This document shows, one piece after another, positions 1-10,783 of a stretch of DNA of 64,000 bases. Position numbers and translations under genes: made by a program. Below the pieces are notes generated by a model. It searched no databases, was not told the origin of the DNA, and saw only the letters and a program-made list of their open reading frames with translations. Position 1 is the first letter of the stretch. Each line of letters starts with the position of its first letter. The DNA comes from Cycas panzhihuaensis (Eukaryota; Cycadophyta): positions 68,021,741-68,085,740 of the forward strand of contig CM041465.1 of the NCBI GenBank assembly GCA_023213395.1. The letters are read 5' to 3'.

Positions 1-551
1 TCGCTTTTTCCTCCAGTTCCTCCTGCAGAACCCGTGTTCTCGTATCCTCTCGAGAACCTTAGTCTTATTTGGGCATCCCCCGGCTAGGACGACACCTTGG
101 AGTATCATCACTCCCCTCTCATGCTTGTTGCTTCCTTCGCATATTTCGCTATGCTCCTCCATGGACATGCATGTCGCTCTATTTCTAACCTCACACCTCT
201 CTATAACCTCTACTTATGGTGGATATGTGTGCTCCTATTAGATATATATCCATACATGGAAGGAAATACATGCATATTACAACAAAATACTTACATCAAA
301 ATATTTACAACCATCAAAATATTTGCAACATATAAAGTAAAATATACATGCTATCTACCATATGATATACACATCATTTCATGTCAAAATGGGGTTCTAA
401 TTACCTTATATATATCCATCAAAAAATAATATGTTACATAATACATGTGGGAAGTCGGTATCCTTGCAGGGGGGTACAATCATATGAGCCTATATATGAC
501 CCCCCTAGAGGCTCGCGCTTTCCTGTCAAAATCAAATGTACATCTCCTATG
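1..551 (-). other. 3' noncoding tail of accessory gene, copy 1
   Basis: AT-rich stretch following, on the minus strand, the stop codon of the accessory gene at 552. It aligns in inverted orientation with 11492-12100 near the second copy, including the GC-rich far end at 1-130. No open frame is shared between the two copies, so it is read as transcribed tail or element spacer. The homology runs off the left edge of the window; the parent element (gag-pol on the plus strand, by analogy with copy 2) would lie to the left. Confidence 0.5.
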
Positions 552-1703
552 CTACTGCTGTCCTACTCCTGAGGTGCCATCCCCTGGTCTATGTGATCCC
601 TCTCCTAGGGACCACATCCCTCTGAGGCTCCTCTTGGGCCTCCGCGAGCTACCTGCCTTGCTCCCCTCATCCCGTGGTCATCTTGGGGTCGTAGCCACTG
701 TGTGGGTATAAGTCCTGCTCCTGCTTGACCTCGATACCATCTGGGCCACCAGCTGATTGTATCGGGCCTGGATACGATCTCTCTCCCCCTAGAGTCCCTC
801 CTCTATCACTTTGAGGTGCTCCTTGAGCACCGCTATCTAGACCCTGCTCTTGGTATCTCCTCCTGCTCTGCTCTAAGCCTCTAGGGCCTAAACTCGTCTA
901 CGTAGCTTATCTCACTCGCCCCTGGCCTCGTCGAGCTCTCGCTGCAGTTGTCCCCTGAATGCCATGTGCTCCTAGGACTCTGCAACTCAGATGTCTCTCG
1001 CCCTCGCCAGTGGGGCGAATGCCTCCATGTGGGCACCTACCGACCTAGGCACATCCTCAGCCTGGATGGGCGGTTGCCCCTCTACGTAGACCTAAAGGAA
1101 CATCTCCCTCACCATGGCCTCGATGAGCTGCATAATCTCTGCAGCACCTACCAATGCAACATGTCGTATGTCAGTGAATATCCCACTACATACCATGATA
1201 AAATGAAATTAAGTATCTATTTAGATGTCAAATGACTAAGGAAATGGTTAGGTCTCACCTGCCGTGGTCGCCGGCTCCTCTGCTCGGGCAACATCCTCAT
1301 CTCCTGGCTCTCACTTGTTGTGGTACCTCGTCTGGGTACCTCCTCACTCGACCTCGCTCCTCATAGGGACCGGCTTGACTCTCACCTCTCTAGATCTCCT
1401 CACGATCCATAGCCTGCGGGCCCTAGTCATTTACCCCCTACTCTCTTGAGCTGCCCCTAATGGGCCTGCCTCTCCTCTGGCAGTCCTGGATGGTCCCCTT
1501 TGCTCCTCTGACAGTCGATCACTGCCCCTCATGCAGGTCATGATGGGCCAGCCCCATCTCCCCCAGCATTGCTATCATCATCGTCGTCATCGTCGTCTAT
1601 GGGTGCTCCTGCTCTGCCTGCCTTATCGTCGCTCTCCCACCTCACTGCCCTGTATGGCTCTGCTATATAGTCTATCAGGATGAGGAGGTCTAGCGACGTC
1701 GCC
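1..1703 (-). repeat. Inverted duplicate, left copy
   Basis: Inverted partner of 10318-12100. Similarity covers the accessory gene, its intron and its 3' tail, and stops at about 1703, where the right-hand copy is broken. The copies differ at many positions, so this is two independent elements of one family in opposite orientation, not a recent duplication. Confidence 0.7.
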
Positions 1704-2152
1704 TCTACCGATCAACGGATATGGGCCTGGTCCTCTGTCTCTCGGAGTCATGTTTGCCATCTGTGGACCATCGGGGCCCACTCTACTATGGGGTATGGTC
1801 CCCCCACTGGTGCCACAGCTGCCAGATCCCACCTGGCCCATTTCTCGTCGGTAGATATCCAGCACATCCCGAGGGATCTCAACACTGAAGCGGACGGTCT
1901 CGTCTGCCTCATCCTTGAGCGTCGCCTCCCTCTTCTTAGCGATCGCCTTTGAGACTACTTTGCCATCCGATGTACGAGTCTTTGATCGCTTTCGTTTGAT
2001 GTTTGCTCTGTTTCTTGGATTCCTCTACCATGTTGCATCTCGACAGCTGGGCATCCCCTTTGTTGCTCTATTCACTTGCGGTCGATGTTTAGGCGACGTG
2101 GCGGCCCTACGTTATCCTCGTCTCTGTCTCCCTTCTCCACACGTTCCGCCAT
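552..2152 (-). pseudogene. Accessory gene of Tat-like element, copy 1 (broken)
   Basis: Unrecognised protein gene, minus strand, matching the gene at 10318-11491 in reverse orientation. In order it has: a possible start at 2152 (MAERVEKGD...), a basic and polar N-terminal part, a segment containing DLLxLxDYIAxPYRAVRW at about 1630-1700, an Asp/Gly-rich acidic tract, an intron at 1148-1258 with GTGAG donor and GTAG acceptor, then a helical part (VLKEHLKVIEEGL) and a Ser/Arg/Thr-rich C-terminus ending at 552. Several stops and frameshifts interrupt it. Both copies keep the same intron, reading phase and C-terminal sequence VSRSSRSR-TxTHTVATTPR, which indicates former coding function. Function unknown; by position it is taken to be an extra ORF of a gypsy element, antisense to gag-pol. 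Confidence 0.5.
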
Positions 2153-2299
2153 GACACTCGCCTACACCCTTGGTCCATGTGGTGTTCATTATTGCTTTTA
2201 TATATATATATACATGTGCTACTCATATCTTTGGTTGTCAGCATTCGCCATCACGTTACGCTTCCGAGCAGTGAGGCTCTGCTGCCAAGGGGGTAGTGT

Positions 2300-2466
2300 T
2301 TCCCAGTTACTGGGAATGGACTCGAGACACATCAACCCAAGTATATTCAGGTATATATTCTCACTTCTCCCCGCTCGTGCTTGATTGAGATTATTTAGTG
2401 TAGACTACTTGACATATGCCTGCCAGCATGCGTTGTTTCTCTGCCTGATCATATTGCATGTGCTTA
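2300..2466 (+). repeat. Repeat Y, left copy
   Basis: About 165 bp similar, in the same orientation, to 10153-10314. Shared blocks include GGGAATGGACTCGAG, GGTATATATTCT, TTGACATATGCCTG and the end GCATGTGC. The left copy starts with a perfect 17-nt inverted repeat (TTCCCAGT, one base, ACTGGGAA at 2300-2316) that is imperfect in the right copy. Here it lies just upstream of the accessory gene in the opposite sense; at 10 kb it is fused directly to that gene in the other relative orientation. Possibly an LTR or promoter piece; identity unknown. Confidence 0.6.
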
Positions 2467-4018
2467 TAACACACTATCATCCTATGATGACTCTAGCGAG
2501 GCATTCTTGATGAATGCTGCACCCCGTATGGCGTACAACCACCCACATCGTCTCCATAACCTCTTAAGATGTTTTAGTCAGTCATGTCTGCCCATTTTAC
2601 GATATTTTGCTCACATTGCAGTCTCCTCTGAGTCCGGTTAATCCCTTGGTTGAGACTCATTTTACTGTTCTAGCTACTTACCCATCATCTGGATGTTTCC
2701 CCCTGTTGTTTTAAGCTTACTTTACCCTTGATAACAGCTCCAAAACCTTTATGTCTGTTGTTTCTTTTCTTTTTTTGTTACCCGATGCAATGCCGTGTAA
2801 ACTTAGCGGTACCATGGTCTTCTTGGCCTTCTGCCAAGTTTACCACCAGTCATTGTTTAAATTTTAAAAAAGAAAACCACGCGACAATTTCTACTTTTTT
2901 TGCAGAACTGCCACATGGTGCCTGTCGATTCAAGTTGCCTTGACATCCCCAACGTTCACCAATAGTGAACAGGGGATAAAGGGGAATTTTCCTCCTCATT
3001 TTGAGATCTTTTGCCCATTTTTCTAACTTTTCTGCTAAAAATTCACATAGAGAGACATACTTTACATGCACAGAAACCTGTCACAAAGGAGAAGACACTA
3101 CTATAAGCTGGATTTTCAGGGACCATTGCTGCCCCCGACTCTCAACAAAGGCCACATCTTCTTGTAAGTGACCAAGGTTTCAAGAAAGATTTCTACCAAA
3201 AGCTCCTCAAAATGACCAACTACCAAGGTTCCAAGCTTACAAAGATATTTCTATACTTCACTCTTTTAAAAACCTGCCACTATTATTCATCATATACTGG
3301 TTATTCTTGTCGTTTCCTAATAGCAAACTTATGTTTGATTCTCCCCTAACAAGGTACTCTCTACTCTTGCTTGCAATTTGTGTTATTCTTGTTTCTTTTA
3401 TGTTTTGATGAATAAAATTCTAATTTATGTAGCTTTATGTTATTGCACTTGATTAGCACCATTCCCTTTTTCTTTTGAGGCATTACTATTTTTTCCAAAT
3501 CATCCCTCTAAACCATTTTTTGGTTGGCTGTTACAAAGGGGGCAACATAAAGAGGATTTGAGGGAGGTAGGCGGGGTTTCGTCCCCCTTGTTGCCCTTCT
3601 CCCTAAGGGTTCCATCCCTTATCCTCTTTCCCTTTGTCTTTAATGCCTTCTTAGGAATGGAGTTAAAGGGAATTTGGGGAATGCAATTTCAGTATTAAAA
3701 CCAGTATTGGTAACCTATTGCCACGCCGGTTCCAGAAATTCCATCCGTTAGTGTTGGGCCCTACCTAAGCCCCAAACCTTTCTGTTGCTCCCTTCTTTGT
3801 TACTGTTTGTTGCCCTACGACCTTGTTGTCAGCACGTTTCTCCTTTCCGAGTTCCATGGAGATCCTTTGTGGGTGAGTTAGCCATTCCGAGGCTATACTC
3901 TTTTCTTTTTTGGGTGTGTTTATGGTGTATGGTGGTGGGAGTCTTTATTGTATGTTGTCATTTTACTTTGCTACATATTGATACTTACTGTAGATTTATG
4001 TAGTTCTATTTGATTTTA
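2467..4018. other. Unassigned DNA, no gene seen
   Basis: No coding region supported. The stretch holds homopolymers (T-rich at 2758-2780), a (TA)n run just before it at 2201-2213, and GC-richer blocks at 3530-3780. Open frames here are short, lack family motifs and are not conserved. It is flanked by repeats Y and Z of the same gypsy family, so it is probably LTR or untranslated leader of a related element. Confidence 0.4.
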
Positions 4019-4820
4019 GTATATTTCTTTGGTGTATTTTGTGGCCCCTCTTCCGAGAGGGAGGTATTCTCCTAACTTACTTATAGGATCTCACGTTAGT
4101 AGAGCGGTGCGTGGAACGAAACCCATTGCAGGTTAGTTCTACGTATGGTGCATTCCTTATTATTTCACGCTTTTGCTTCTTTTCCATTTTTTTACTTTGC
4201 ATGTGTAAGGGGAGGTAAGTTAGCCCCTCTTCGATTACTTACGGCAATTATCGCTGACCAGCATCACATGCACGACGAGCGGATTAGAAAGGAGTGGGAA
4301 CTAAAGGGACGAGCAGCACTCCACTCGGGCACTGGATCTAGGTACTCTTCTTATTCCATACGTATCTCTTTTATACAGTTGTCTTTCATACATCTGCTTG
4401 TATAGTTAGGAACGTATAAAGAATTAAAAAGGGGAAAAGGAAAGTGTGTTTATTTTGCATTGTTTCCTATATCGGTTAGCTTAGCTTAGCCAGATTGTTT
4501 ACATTATATTCGAGCTACCCTCGTTGTACCCCCTTTTTGCCTTCGCCTATATGTTAGTTTGCTTGCCTTTCCATTTCGTTGCCTTCTCATTACCTTGAGA
4601 AGGCCTTAGCCTTAGGTCTTTCTCCTCTTCCCGGCCATCAGGGTAGGAAGGCCTCGCTTTGCAGCGGCTACAGAAGCAACTGTGCACCTCTGATCCCGAA
4701 TCCGCTGCAGGCGCCTGAGGCGCCATGAGGTGAAGTCCTTGCTGCCTAGTTTAATTAGTTTTGCACATTTCATGCCCTTTTACTAGACGTAGGGACACCA
4801 CCTCGTAGCAAGCGTTTCAG
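4019..4820 (+). repeat. Repeat Z, left copy
   Basis: About 800 bp similar in direct orientation to 17617-18276. Aligned blocks include TATTTTGTGG with a following GAGAGGGAGGTA, a block ending AACCCATTGC, CGTTGCCTTCTCATTACCTT, GGGTAGGAAGGCCTC and CTAGACGTAGG. On the plus strand, splice-like signals sit at equivalent places in both copies: AG before GGATCnCA, a GTA after GATCYAG, TTTGCAG near 4660 and AGGTGA near 4730. In copy 2 this block borders the gag start of the minus-strand gypsy element, so LTR plus leader of that family is the simplest reading. Promoter and PBS could not be fixed. Confidence 0.5.
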
Positions 4821-5264
4821 ATACCCATGGCTATCTTAATTAAGCTACAATAGCAAAATACCTTTAAGATAATAGGATGTAAAAAGAAGAATAAGGTGGT
4901 AATCCTTATAAGCTTTATAAGTGTCCACAACTTTTCCAACTATAAAAAGGCATAATATTTAGGTTATCACATTGAGCATAACTTAGAATTCAATAAGTTA
5001 GTACCAACATATAGTTCTACCACATAACAGAAAAGTAAAATGCCTTGAGTTAAACATTAGGAGCGATGAGTTTAACTCATTTTCATTATCCATGAGTTAT
5101 AGATTTAGTCTTAGAAGTATAGTGGTTAAGGGCCTTAGTCACATTTAGCATAAACATTGATGAAGGACTTCTATAATCCAAACATAATAGAATCGAGTAT
5201 GTATTATATAGAATCAAGATACTTATAATAGATTTGATGTTTATTATATTGTGAGACTAAAGTT
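4821..5264. other. AT-rich DNA, no gene seen
   Basis: Low-GC sequence without an open frame of note. It separates repeat Z from an AT-rich repeat also found near 24.6 kb. No motif recognised. Confidence 0.4.
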
Positions 5265-5440
5265 AGGTGGGAGACATTGAGAAGTAGAGCACAAGCATAC
5301 CACAACATATGCTAGATCATAGAGAAGACTTGAATGAAAATTGGGATGTTTCTTCTAGAGAAGAGATTGATATTTGATTTAATATGTAATATGATATTCA
5401 TATAATAATTGGGAGGCATATAAAATATACTGCCTATCCC
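5265..5440. repeat. AT-rich repeat R, left copy (uninterrupted site)
   Basis: Similar in the same orientation to 24570-24696 joined to 25064-25110. Matching blocks: GAGACNTTGAGAA, TAGATCATAGAGAAGA, TTGAATG, TGTTTCTTCTA, AATATGATATT and ATAATAAT. The left copy lacks the 367-bp LTR-like insert present in the right copy and so works as its empty-site reference. It ends abruptly against LINE A at about 5441. Confidence 0.55.
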
Positions 5441-8425
5441 TTGGATGTCCTCAATGTTCCTCCAGATCATGCTTCCTCCTCTCCCTGTCCAGTAGTCTTT
5501 AATCAGTTTACTGTATTGCCTAACACAAGGATCCATCAGTGGCACCAGATCTGGGAACTCCTTCAGGGCCTTGTTGCAACACCATATGTCATCCTAGAAT
5601 CTTATGGAATTGCCATCACCCAGTCTCCATTTTAGCCCCTCCCTGATAGCAGCTCATGCTTTGAGGATGCTCCTTCAGATGGTGGAGCCAGCTAGCGATA
5701 CACTGCTATCCAAAAGCGAGCCCCCCTGAATATATTTTCTAGAGAGAATCCTCTCCCAAAGTCTCTCTCCACCTTTGAACAATCTCCACCCAAGCTTTGC
5801 CCCAAGGGCGACATTGAAAGGTGAAAGCCTCTCCATGATTGAGGCCGACCCATTTCGGGGTGCAAACCTTGCTCCAACTCACCAGATGGATCCTATCTTT
5901 GCTTTCTGAGCCAAACCAGAGGAATCTTTTCTGAATTGATTCTATAGTGTCTGAGATGGCTTGCAGGACCCTAAAAATGGACATCTAAAACACTGGAATG
6001 CTTTGGAGAGTAGAGGCCACTAGCTGGAGCTTTCCGGCTAAGCTCAAAAGGGCTCCTTTCCATCCCACTAGTTTTCTTTGCATTCTGTCTAAAAGAGGGT
6101 TCCACATTTCTTTGGACATCTTACCTATAAACAGGGGCAGACCCAAGTAGATTGTGGGGAGCTTTTTTATATCCATACATAGGATTCTGCGGATCCTGCC
6201 TTGGACATAGCCTGAGGTATTTATGAAGAAGACATTACTTTTCTTGAGACTAATCATCTGGTTCGTGGCCTTCTCAAAATGGCCCAGGATATCTTTAAAT
6301 TTGGAAGCTTCTCTAACTGTCGCCTTACTAAGGAAGATATTATCATCAACAAATTGATGGTGTACCATATTGTCCACCCCCGACGTCGGTTTGATTCTAA
6401 TTAAGGACCCCAGCCTCTTAGTGGACTCTAGGGTTCTGCCCAGCAGCTCAGCCATCGTAATAAAAAGGAAGGGAGAAAGGGGGTCTCCTTGCCTCAATCC
6501 CCTAAAACCTGGGAAGAACCTGGAAGATGAGCAGTTGATAATAATAGAAAATTGCGGGTTCCCAATATACAGTCTGATCTAGGTTCGCCAATATTCCCGA
6601 AGCCAAAAGCCTCCAGGTAGTCAATCAAGCATTCCCAGGACACCCTATCAAAAGCTTTTGTGAGATCGATCTTGATAAGCATGGCAGGCTCCTTCCTTTC
6701 GGCGGCTGAGTGGATTGTTTCATGAACGACAATATAACCGTCATATATCTACCTACCACAAAGGAACCCGTCCTCGTTATGAGAGATAATGTTTGGCATG
6801 ATACTCTTCAGCCTGTTGACAAGGACCTTAGTTAATATCTTATATTTGACATTGCAGAGACTTATGGGACAGAACTCCTCCATCCTTTTCGTCCCTTCTT
6901 TTTTGGGGATAAGGACGAGGAATGTAGACTGCCATTCCTGCAATATCTTTTTATTAGTGTAGAATTCCTACAAAGCTTCCATTAGATCCTCTTTAATAAT
7001 ATCCCAATATTCTTAGAAAAAGCCCGGAGGGAATCCATCAGGGCCAGGGGCTTTATCTTTCTTCATGCTAAAGAGGGTCATCCTAACTTCCTCAAGAGTA
7101 AACCGGGTAGTCAACTGGGCATTTTGAGTTTCATTCATCAGCTTGGGGATATTATTTAAAAAGTCTTTTCTGCTATCCATATCCCCAACCTAGGGTTCAG
7201 TGAATAGATCCCTGAAATAATCGCTAGCCAACTCCTTCATGCCCTCCAAAGAGCTAACAACTGAACCATCTTCCGTTTGAAGGCTGGAGATTCTGTTACT
7301 AGCTCTGCACTTAACTGTAGTCATATGGAAGAATTTTGTATTCCTGTCTCCTCACTTGACCAAAGAGTCACAGTTTACGCCTCCAGAGAATTTCTTCTCT
7401 GATAAGAATCTCATCCAGCTTCTCGACTAGCTCGTTTTCTGTCTTATCTATCTCTGGGACTCTGCCGGTTCGTTCAATCCTATCCTCAATAGCCTTCAGA
7501 TCACTAATGGTTTTATCCTTCTGCTAAGGAATATTTCGGAAGACCTCCTTATTCCAAGCCTTGATTTATCTTTTAATCCAATTAAGCTTCTTCAAAAATT
7601 TGAACATTACGTGACCTTTAATTTGAATCTGCCACCATTCCTCGATCCTATTCCTAAGATCGGGGTGACGAAGCTACATTAGCTCGAACCTAAAAGGGGA
7701 ACCAATGTATTTGCCTGGAGCCAAAAATTGGAGCAGAAGAGGAGAATGGTCAGAACTTATCCTCGGAATCGCCTTAAGGGAGAAGTTGCTATAGTTCCTC
7801 AGCCAGTCGTAATTGACCAGCACCCTGTCCAATTTAATTTGGATTAAATCATTCCCCAATCTCTTGTTAGGCCAGGTAAAAAGGCCCCTCTTGGCTTAAC
7901 ATCCTCCAGCCCCCCCTGCTGAAGGAATTTGCTAAATTCTCCCATACTGGTAGTCCATCCACCAGTACCTCCTCTCTTGTCACCCGGGGACAATGTCGAA
8001 TTAAAGTCTCCTACCAACAGCCATGGATGTTGGCAGTCCCTGTGTGCCTCTAAAAGTCTACCCCAGAGATTCTTCCCCGCCTCTTGATTATTTGGAGCAT
8101 AGACATTTATGGCTCTCCATGATAGGTTATTGCTTTTGTTAGTAAGTCGGATCGATATAAAAGATCCCTCTGCTAGGAAAAGTTCTCCCAACCAGGTCAA
8201 TGGGTTCCATAGAATTATTAATCCCCCAGCACCTTGGGCATATCCGACCTCAATACTATCAGCCGTCCTCCAGATTTTGTTTTTGACTCTTTGGCCATTC
8301 TCCTTATTCATTTTGGTTTCCTGCAGGAATATCAGGTCCGGAAGGTATTTATTTCGCATATCCTTCATAATCCTCTACTTCAAGGGGGCATTGAGGCCCC
8401 TGATATTCCAAGATAATAGTTTCAT
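5441..8425 (-). pseudogene. LINE A ORF2: endonuclease and reverse transcriptase (broken)
   Basis: Start ATG at 8425-8423 overlaps the ORF1 stop (ATGA). The exonuclease-endonuclease-phosphatase endonuclease begins MKLLSWNIRG, meets a TAG at about 8377, then shows FLQETK, LLVGDFNSTLSP and, after a frameshift near 7850, RVLVNYDW and SSDHSPLLL, so the visible catalytic residues are kept. The RT begins near 7060 (finger region, KDKAPGPDGF-type sequence on the minus strand), then LVLIPKKEG, LCNVKYKILTKVLVNRLK, KIDLTKAFDRVSWECL, GDPLSPFLFI and the catalytic FVDDN at about 6338-6355. The RT runs on to LLSLAGKLQLV. Several frameshifts. RNase H is absent because the element ends at 5441. Confidence 0.85.
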
Positions 8426-9828
8426 CTCTTCTTCCTTTGCTTCCAAACTTCAGCAGGCTCTCCTTTTGGAGGCTCTTTAATTGCAGTGCTGGATCTAAGG
8501 GTAAGCCCTTCAAGGAACACTTCCTTTAGGGTTTTCTGGCTACCTTGGTCTACTTGTATAGCCGTTTCTTTCTCTCTTAGGAGCTTTATAGGCGGCCTCC
8601 CTACCTTCTTCTCAGCACCCACATCTAGCTATTTTTTCATTGTCGGTTGTGGTGTTGAGTCTCGGACTGGCTCCTCTAGGTCCTTCGCTGTGGGCTCTAA
8701 CTCCATGACCCTAACCTTCTGCTTTTGAGCTTCCAAATCACTACGAACAACATTAGCCTCTTTGGTTGGGGATAGACCTAACTGCTTATCCCTCCCGCGT
8801 AGAGCTTCAGGGTGAATAATTTGAGTCTTTGTGGTGATCCCAATAGGGGAAGAGACCCCTATACATGCCTCACCATCCTGGCTACCCAGAGCCATAGGAA
8901 TTTGTGCATCTTGCTCTCCTTCCTCTAAGAGCGTATCCTCTTTATTGGGATCAAAACCCAAATTCCCAATGGGAATCTCAGCTTCCACCATGTGCCCTTC
9001 AAGTTTTGGGACCACCTCCTGGCCCTTTTCCTTATTTTCTTGAGCATTTGGTTCTGGAGGTCTCATGTTAATCTCATTTGGTTGAGGCTTAATTCCTGGA
9101 TATTTTTGGGGCAAGTGCCCCAGTATTCTACATGTGGAGCATCTTATGTGGTCCATTTCATAAACCAATGGCTGCACCCTACTCTCATGTGGCAAATCCA
9201 TCCAGATATCGTCCAGGAGGGGCTTGTTGAGCCGAGTTAGAACACAGATCCTAGCGTTGATGAGCCTACTCCTATTCTTCATCGCGGAATCAACAGCTAA
9301 AAGAGGACCCACCGCCTTAGCTATAACCTTGAATACTTCTGGATTCCAATGATGCAATGGGAGACCTAGGAGTTGGATCCATAAGGGGGCTTGTTTAATT
9401 TTGGGTGTAGAGGGATCAAAATCCCTATGCCATTTCTCAAGCGACAGGGCTTTCCGGCCAAACATCCATGGCGCCCTGAGTAAGATACTGGACATATCTT
9501 CGTAAGAGGAAAATCTGAACAGCACACAACCCTTGGGCATGGCTATTACTTCCACACCTCCGGCCGTTTTCCATTTGGCTCTCGTCCAGCTTCTAATTGT
9601 CTCTAGACCCGGTCTCGGTCAGGAATCATCGACCAAGCAGTTCTCCCAGAGTTTCTCAGTTCTTTCCACAAGTGCTATAGGTATTTTCAATCTAACTTTA
9701 TTGTCAATAACTACTGGCGTTAGGTCGAAGGATTCCTCTTCATTTGGTTTCAGGGCATCTCGGTAAGATTTCCCAGAAGACGGGTTAGGGGTCTGAGTCA
9801 AGTTTTGAAGGATATGTTCTATTATCAT
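8422..9828 (-). pseudogene. LINE A ORF1 protein (DUF4283, CCHC), two in-frame stops
   Basis: Nucleic-acid-binding ORF1 protein, about 468 codons in one frame, broken only by stops at about 9616-9618 (TGA, where the context suggests a former Arg codon CGA) and at about 8629 (TAG). N-terminal part ends with LWENCLVDDS. The DUF4283-like domain follows (AMPKGCVLFRF, LRAPWMFGRKALSLEKWH, PLWIQLLGLPLHHW, VGPLLAVDSAMKNRSR). A zinc knuckle CSTCRILGHLPQKY lies at about 9093-9145; its fourth ligand is Tyr where Cys is expected. An acidic linker follows, then GRPPIKLLREKE and a basic tail. The end overlaps the ORF2 start through ATGA. A complete frame plus few stops suggests moderate age. Confidence 0.85.
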
Positions 9829-10152
9829 GATTTAATATCAAAACCAACAAGAAAAAACTAGCCAAGGGAGCATATGCATACCATGGTAGAATCCTGCCCG
9901 GCTGCTAACTTCGTATTCAATTTCTTGAAGCCAAGAAGCTCCACTAGAGGAATGACTTCCCAATGGCACCCTTTCCCGTCAGTCTTCACCAACGTTCTGA
10001 CTATCTTCAAGCAGCATTCAGCATCTGTTATACTTCTCCCAATCAACTTTGAACTGCATAGATGCACATGACCTTGAGAGGGCTAGAGAGAGTGGCTCTG
10101 TGTGCTCAAGTCGTTACGCCAATGGCTGACTCTCCAACCTTTCGTTAACTAT

Positions 10153-10314
10153 TTGTTTCCAGTATTGGGAATGGACTCGAGGCCAAACACAGGTTTGTTT
10201 AGGTATATATTCTTACTTTTCTTACCTATATTAATTAAGGTGGTTTAGAGTAGTTTGATTGACATATGCCTGTCTATATGCATTTGTTTGTCTGCTTGAT
10301 CATAATGCATGTGC
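10153..10314 (+). repeat. Repeat Y, right copy
   Basis: Direct repeat of 2300-2466. It stops at GCATGTGC (10314), immediately followed by the truncated 5' end of the accessory gene (similarity starts about 10318). In the left copy Y continues past this point, so 10314-10320 is a rearrangement junction. Confidence 0.6.
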
Positions 10315-10783
10315 CTCAGTCGACGCGACATCGCTCGACCTCCTCACTCTGACAGACTACATAGCAGATCCATACAGGGCAGTGAGGTGGGCGAGTGATG
10401 GCCAGCGAGGAGGCGGGAGCTCCCATCGATGGCGGCGGCGACGATGATGACGATGGGGGTGACGGCGGCGGACGGGGAGATGGGGCTGGCCCATCCCGAC
10501 TTGTGGGAGAGGCGAGTCCATCACAGGCACCTGAGGACATAGCCGGACCATCCGGGGCTGCCACGAGAGGGGTGCCAATCGAGGCGCCGAGGCGAGCGGT
10601 GAGACCGAGGCCTGAGGCTACGAATCGTGAGGAGATCCAGAGAGGTGAGGGTCGAGCCGGTCCTTGCCGGAGATGAGGCGGAGGCAGAGGCAGAGGATGT
10701 GCTAGAGGATGAGGCACCGGCAGCTGGCGGAGAGCCATGAGAGGGAGACGTCACCCGAGCAGAGGATCCAGCAGCCACGGCAG

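Larger units (their letters stand above)
5441..10100 (-). mobile_element. LINE A (L1-type, RNase H LINE clade), 3'-truncated
   Basis: Minus-strand non-LTR retrotransposon with ORF1 (9828-8422) and ORF2 (8425-5441). The order, endonuclease motifs, FVDD reverse transcriptase and DUF4283-type ORF1 identify a plant L1-like LINE. It ends inside the region after RT at about 5441, with no zf-RVT, RNase H, 3' UTR or A-tail. That is the wrong end for normal LINE truncation and implies a later deletion or rearrangement. The 5' boundary is uncertain: sequence up to about 10100 carries a 69-codon minus-strand frame (10067-9858) of unknown nature, before repeat Y begins near 10153. No target-site duplication was found. 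Confidence 0.85.

Noticed and set aside
2850-3071. Short frames on both strands near 3 kb
   Set aside because: No motif, not shared with the second copy of the region.
8109-8480. Plus-strand frames over LINE A endonuclease
   Set aside because: Antisense shadows; the minus strand carries the endonuclease motifs.
10316-10778. Long minus-strand Pro/Ser-rich frames opposite the accessory gene
   Set aside because: Shadow of the Glu/Gly/Asp-rich plus-strand coding sequence; the intron signals and cross-copy conservation fit the plus strand.
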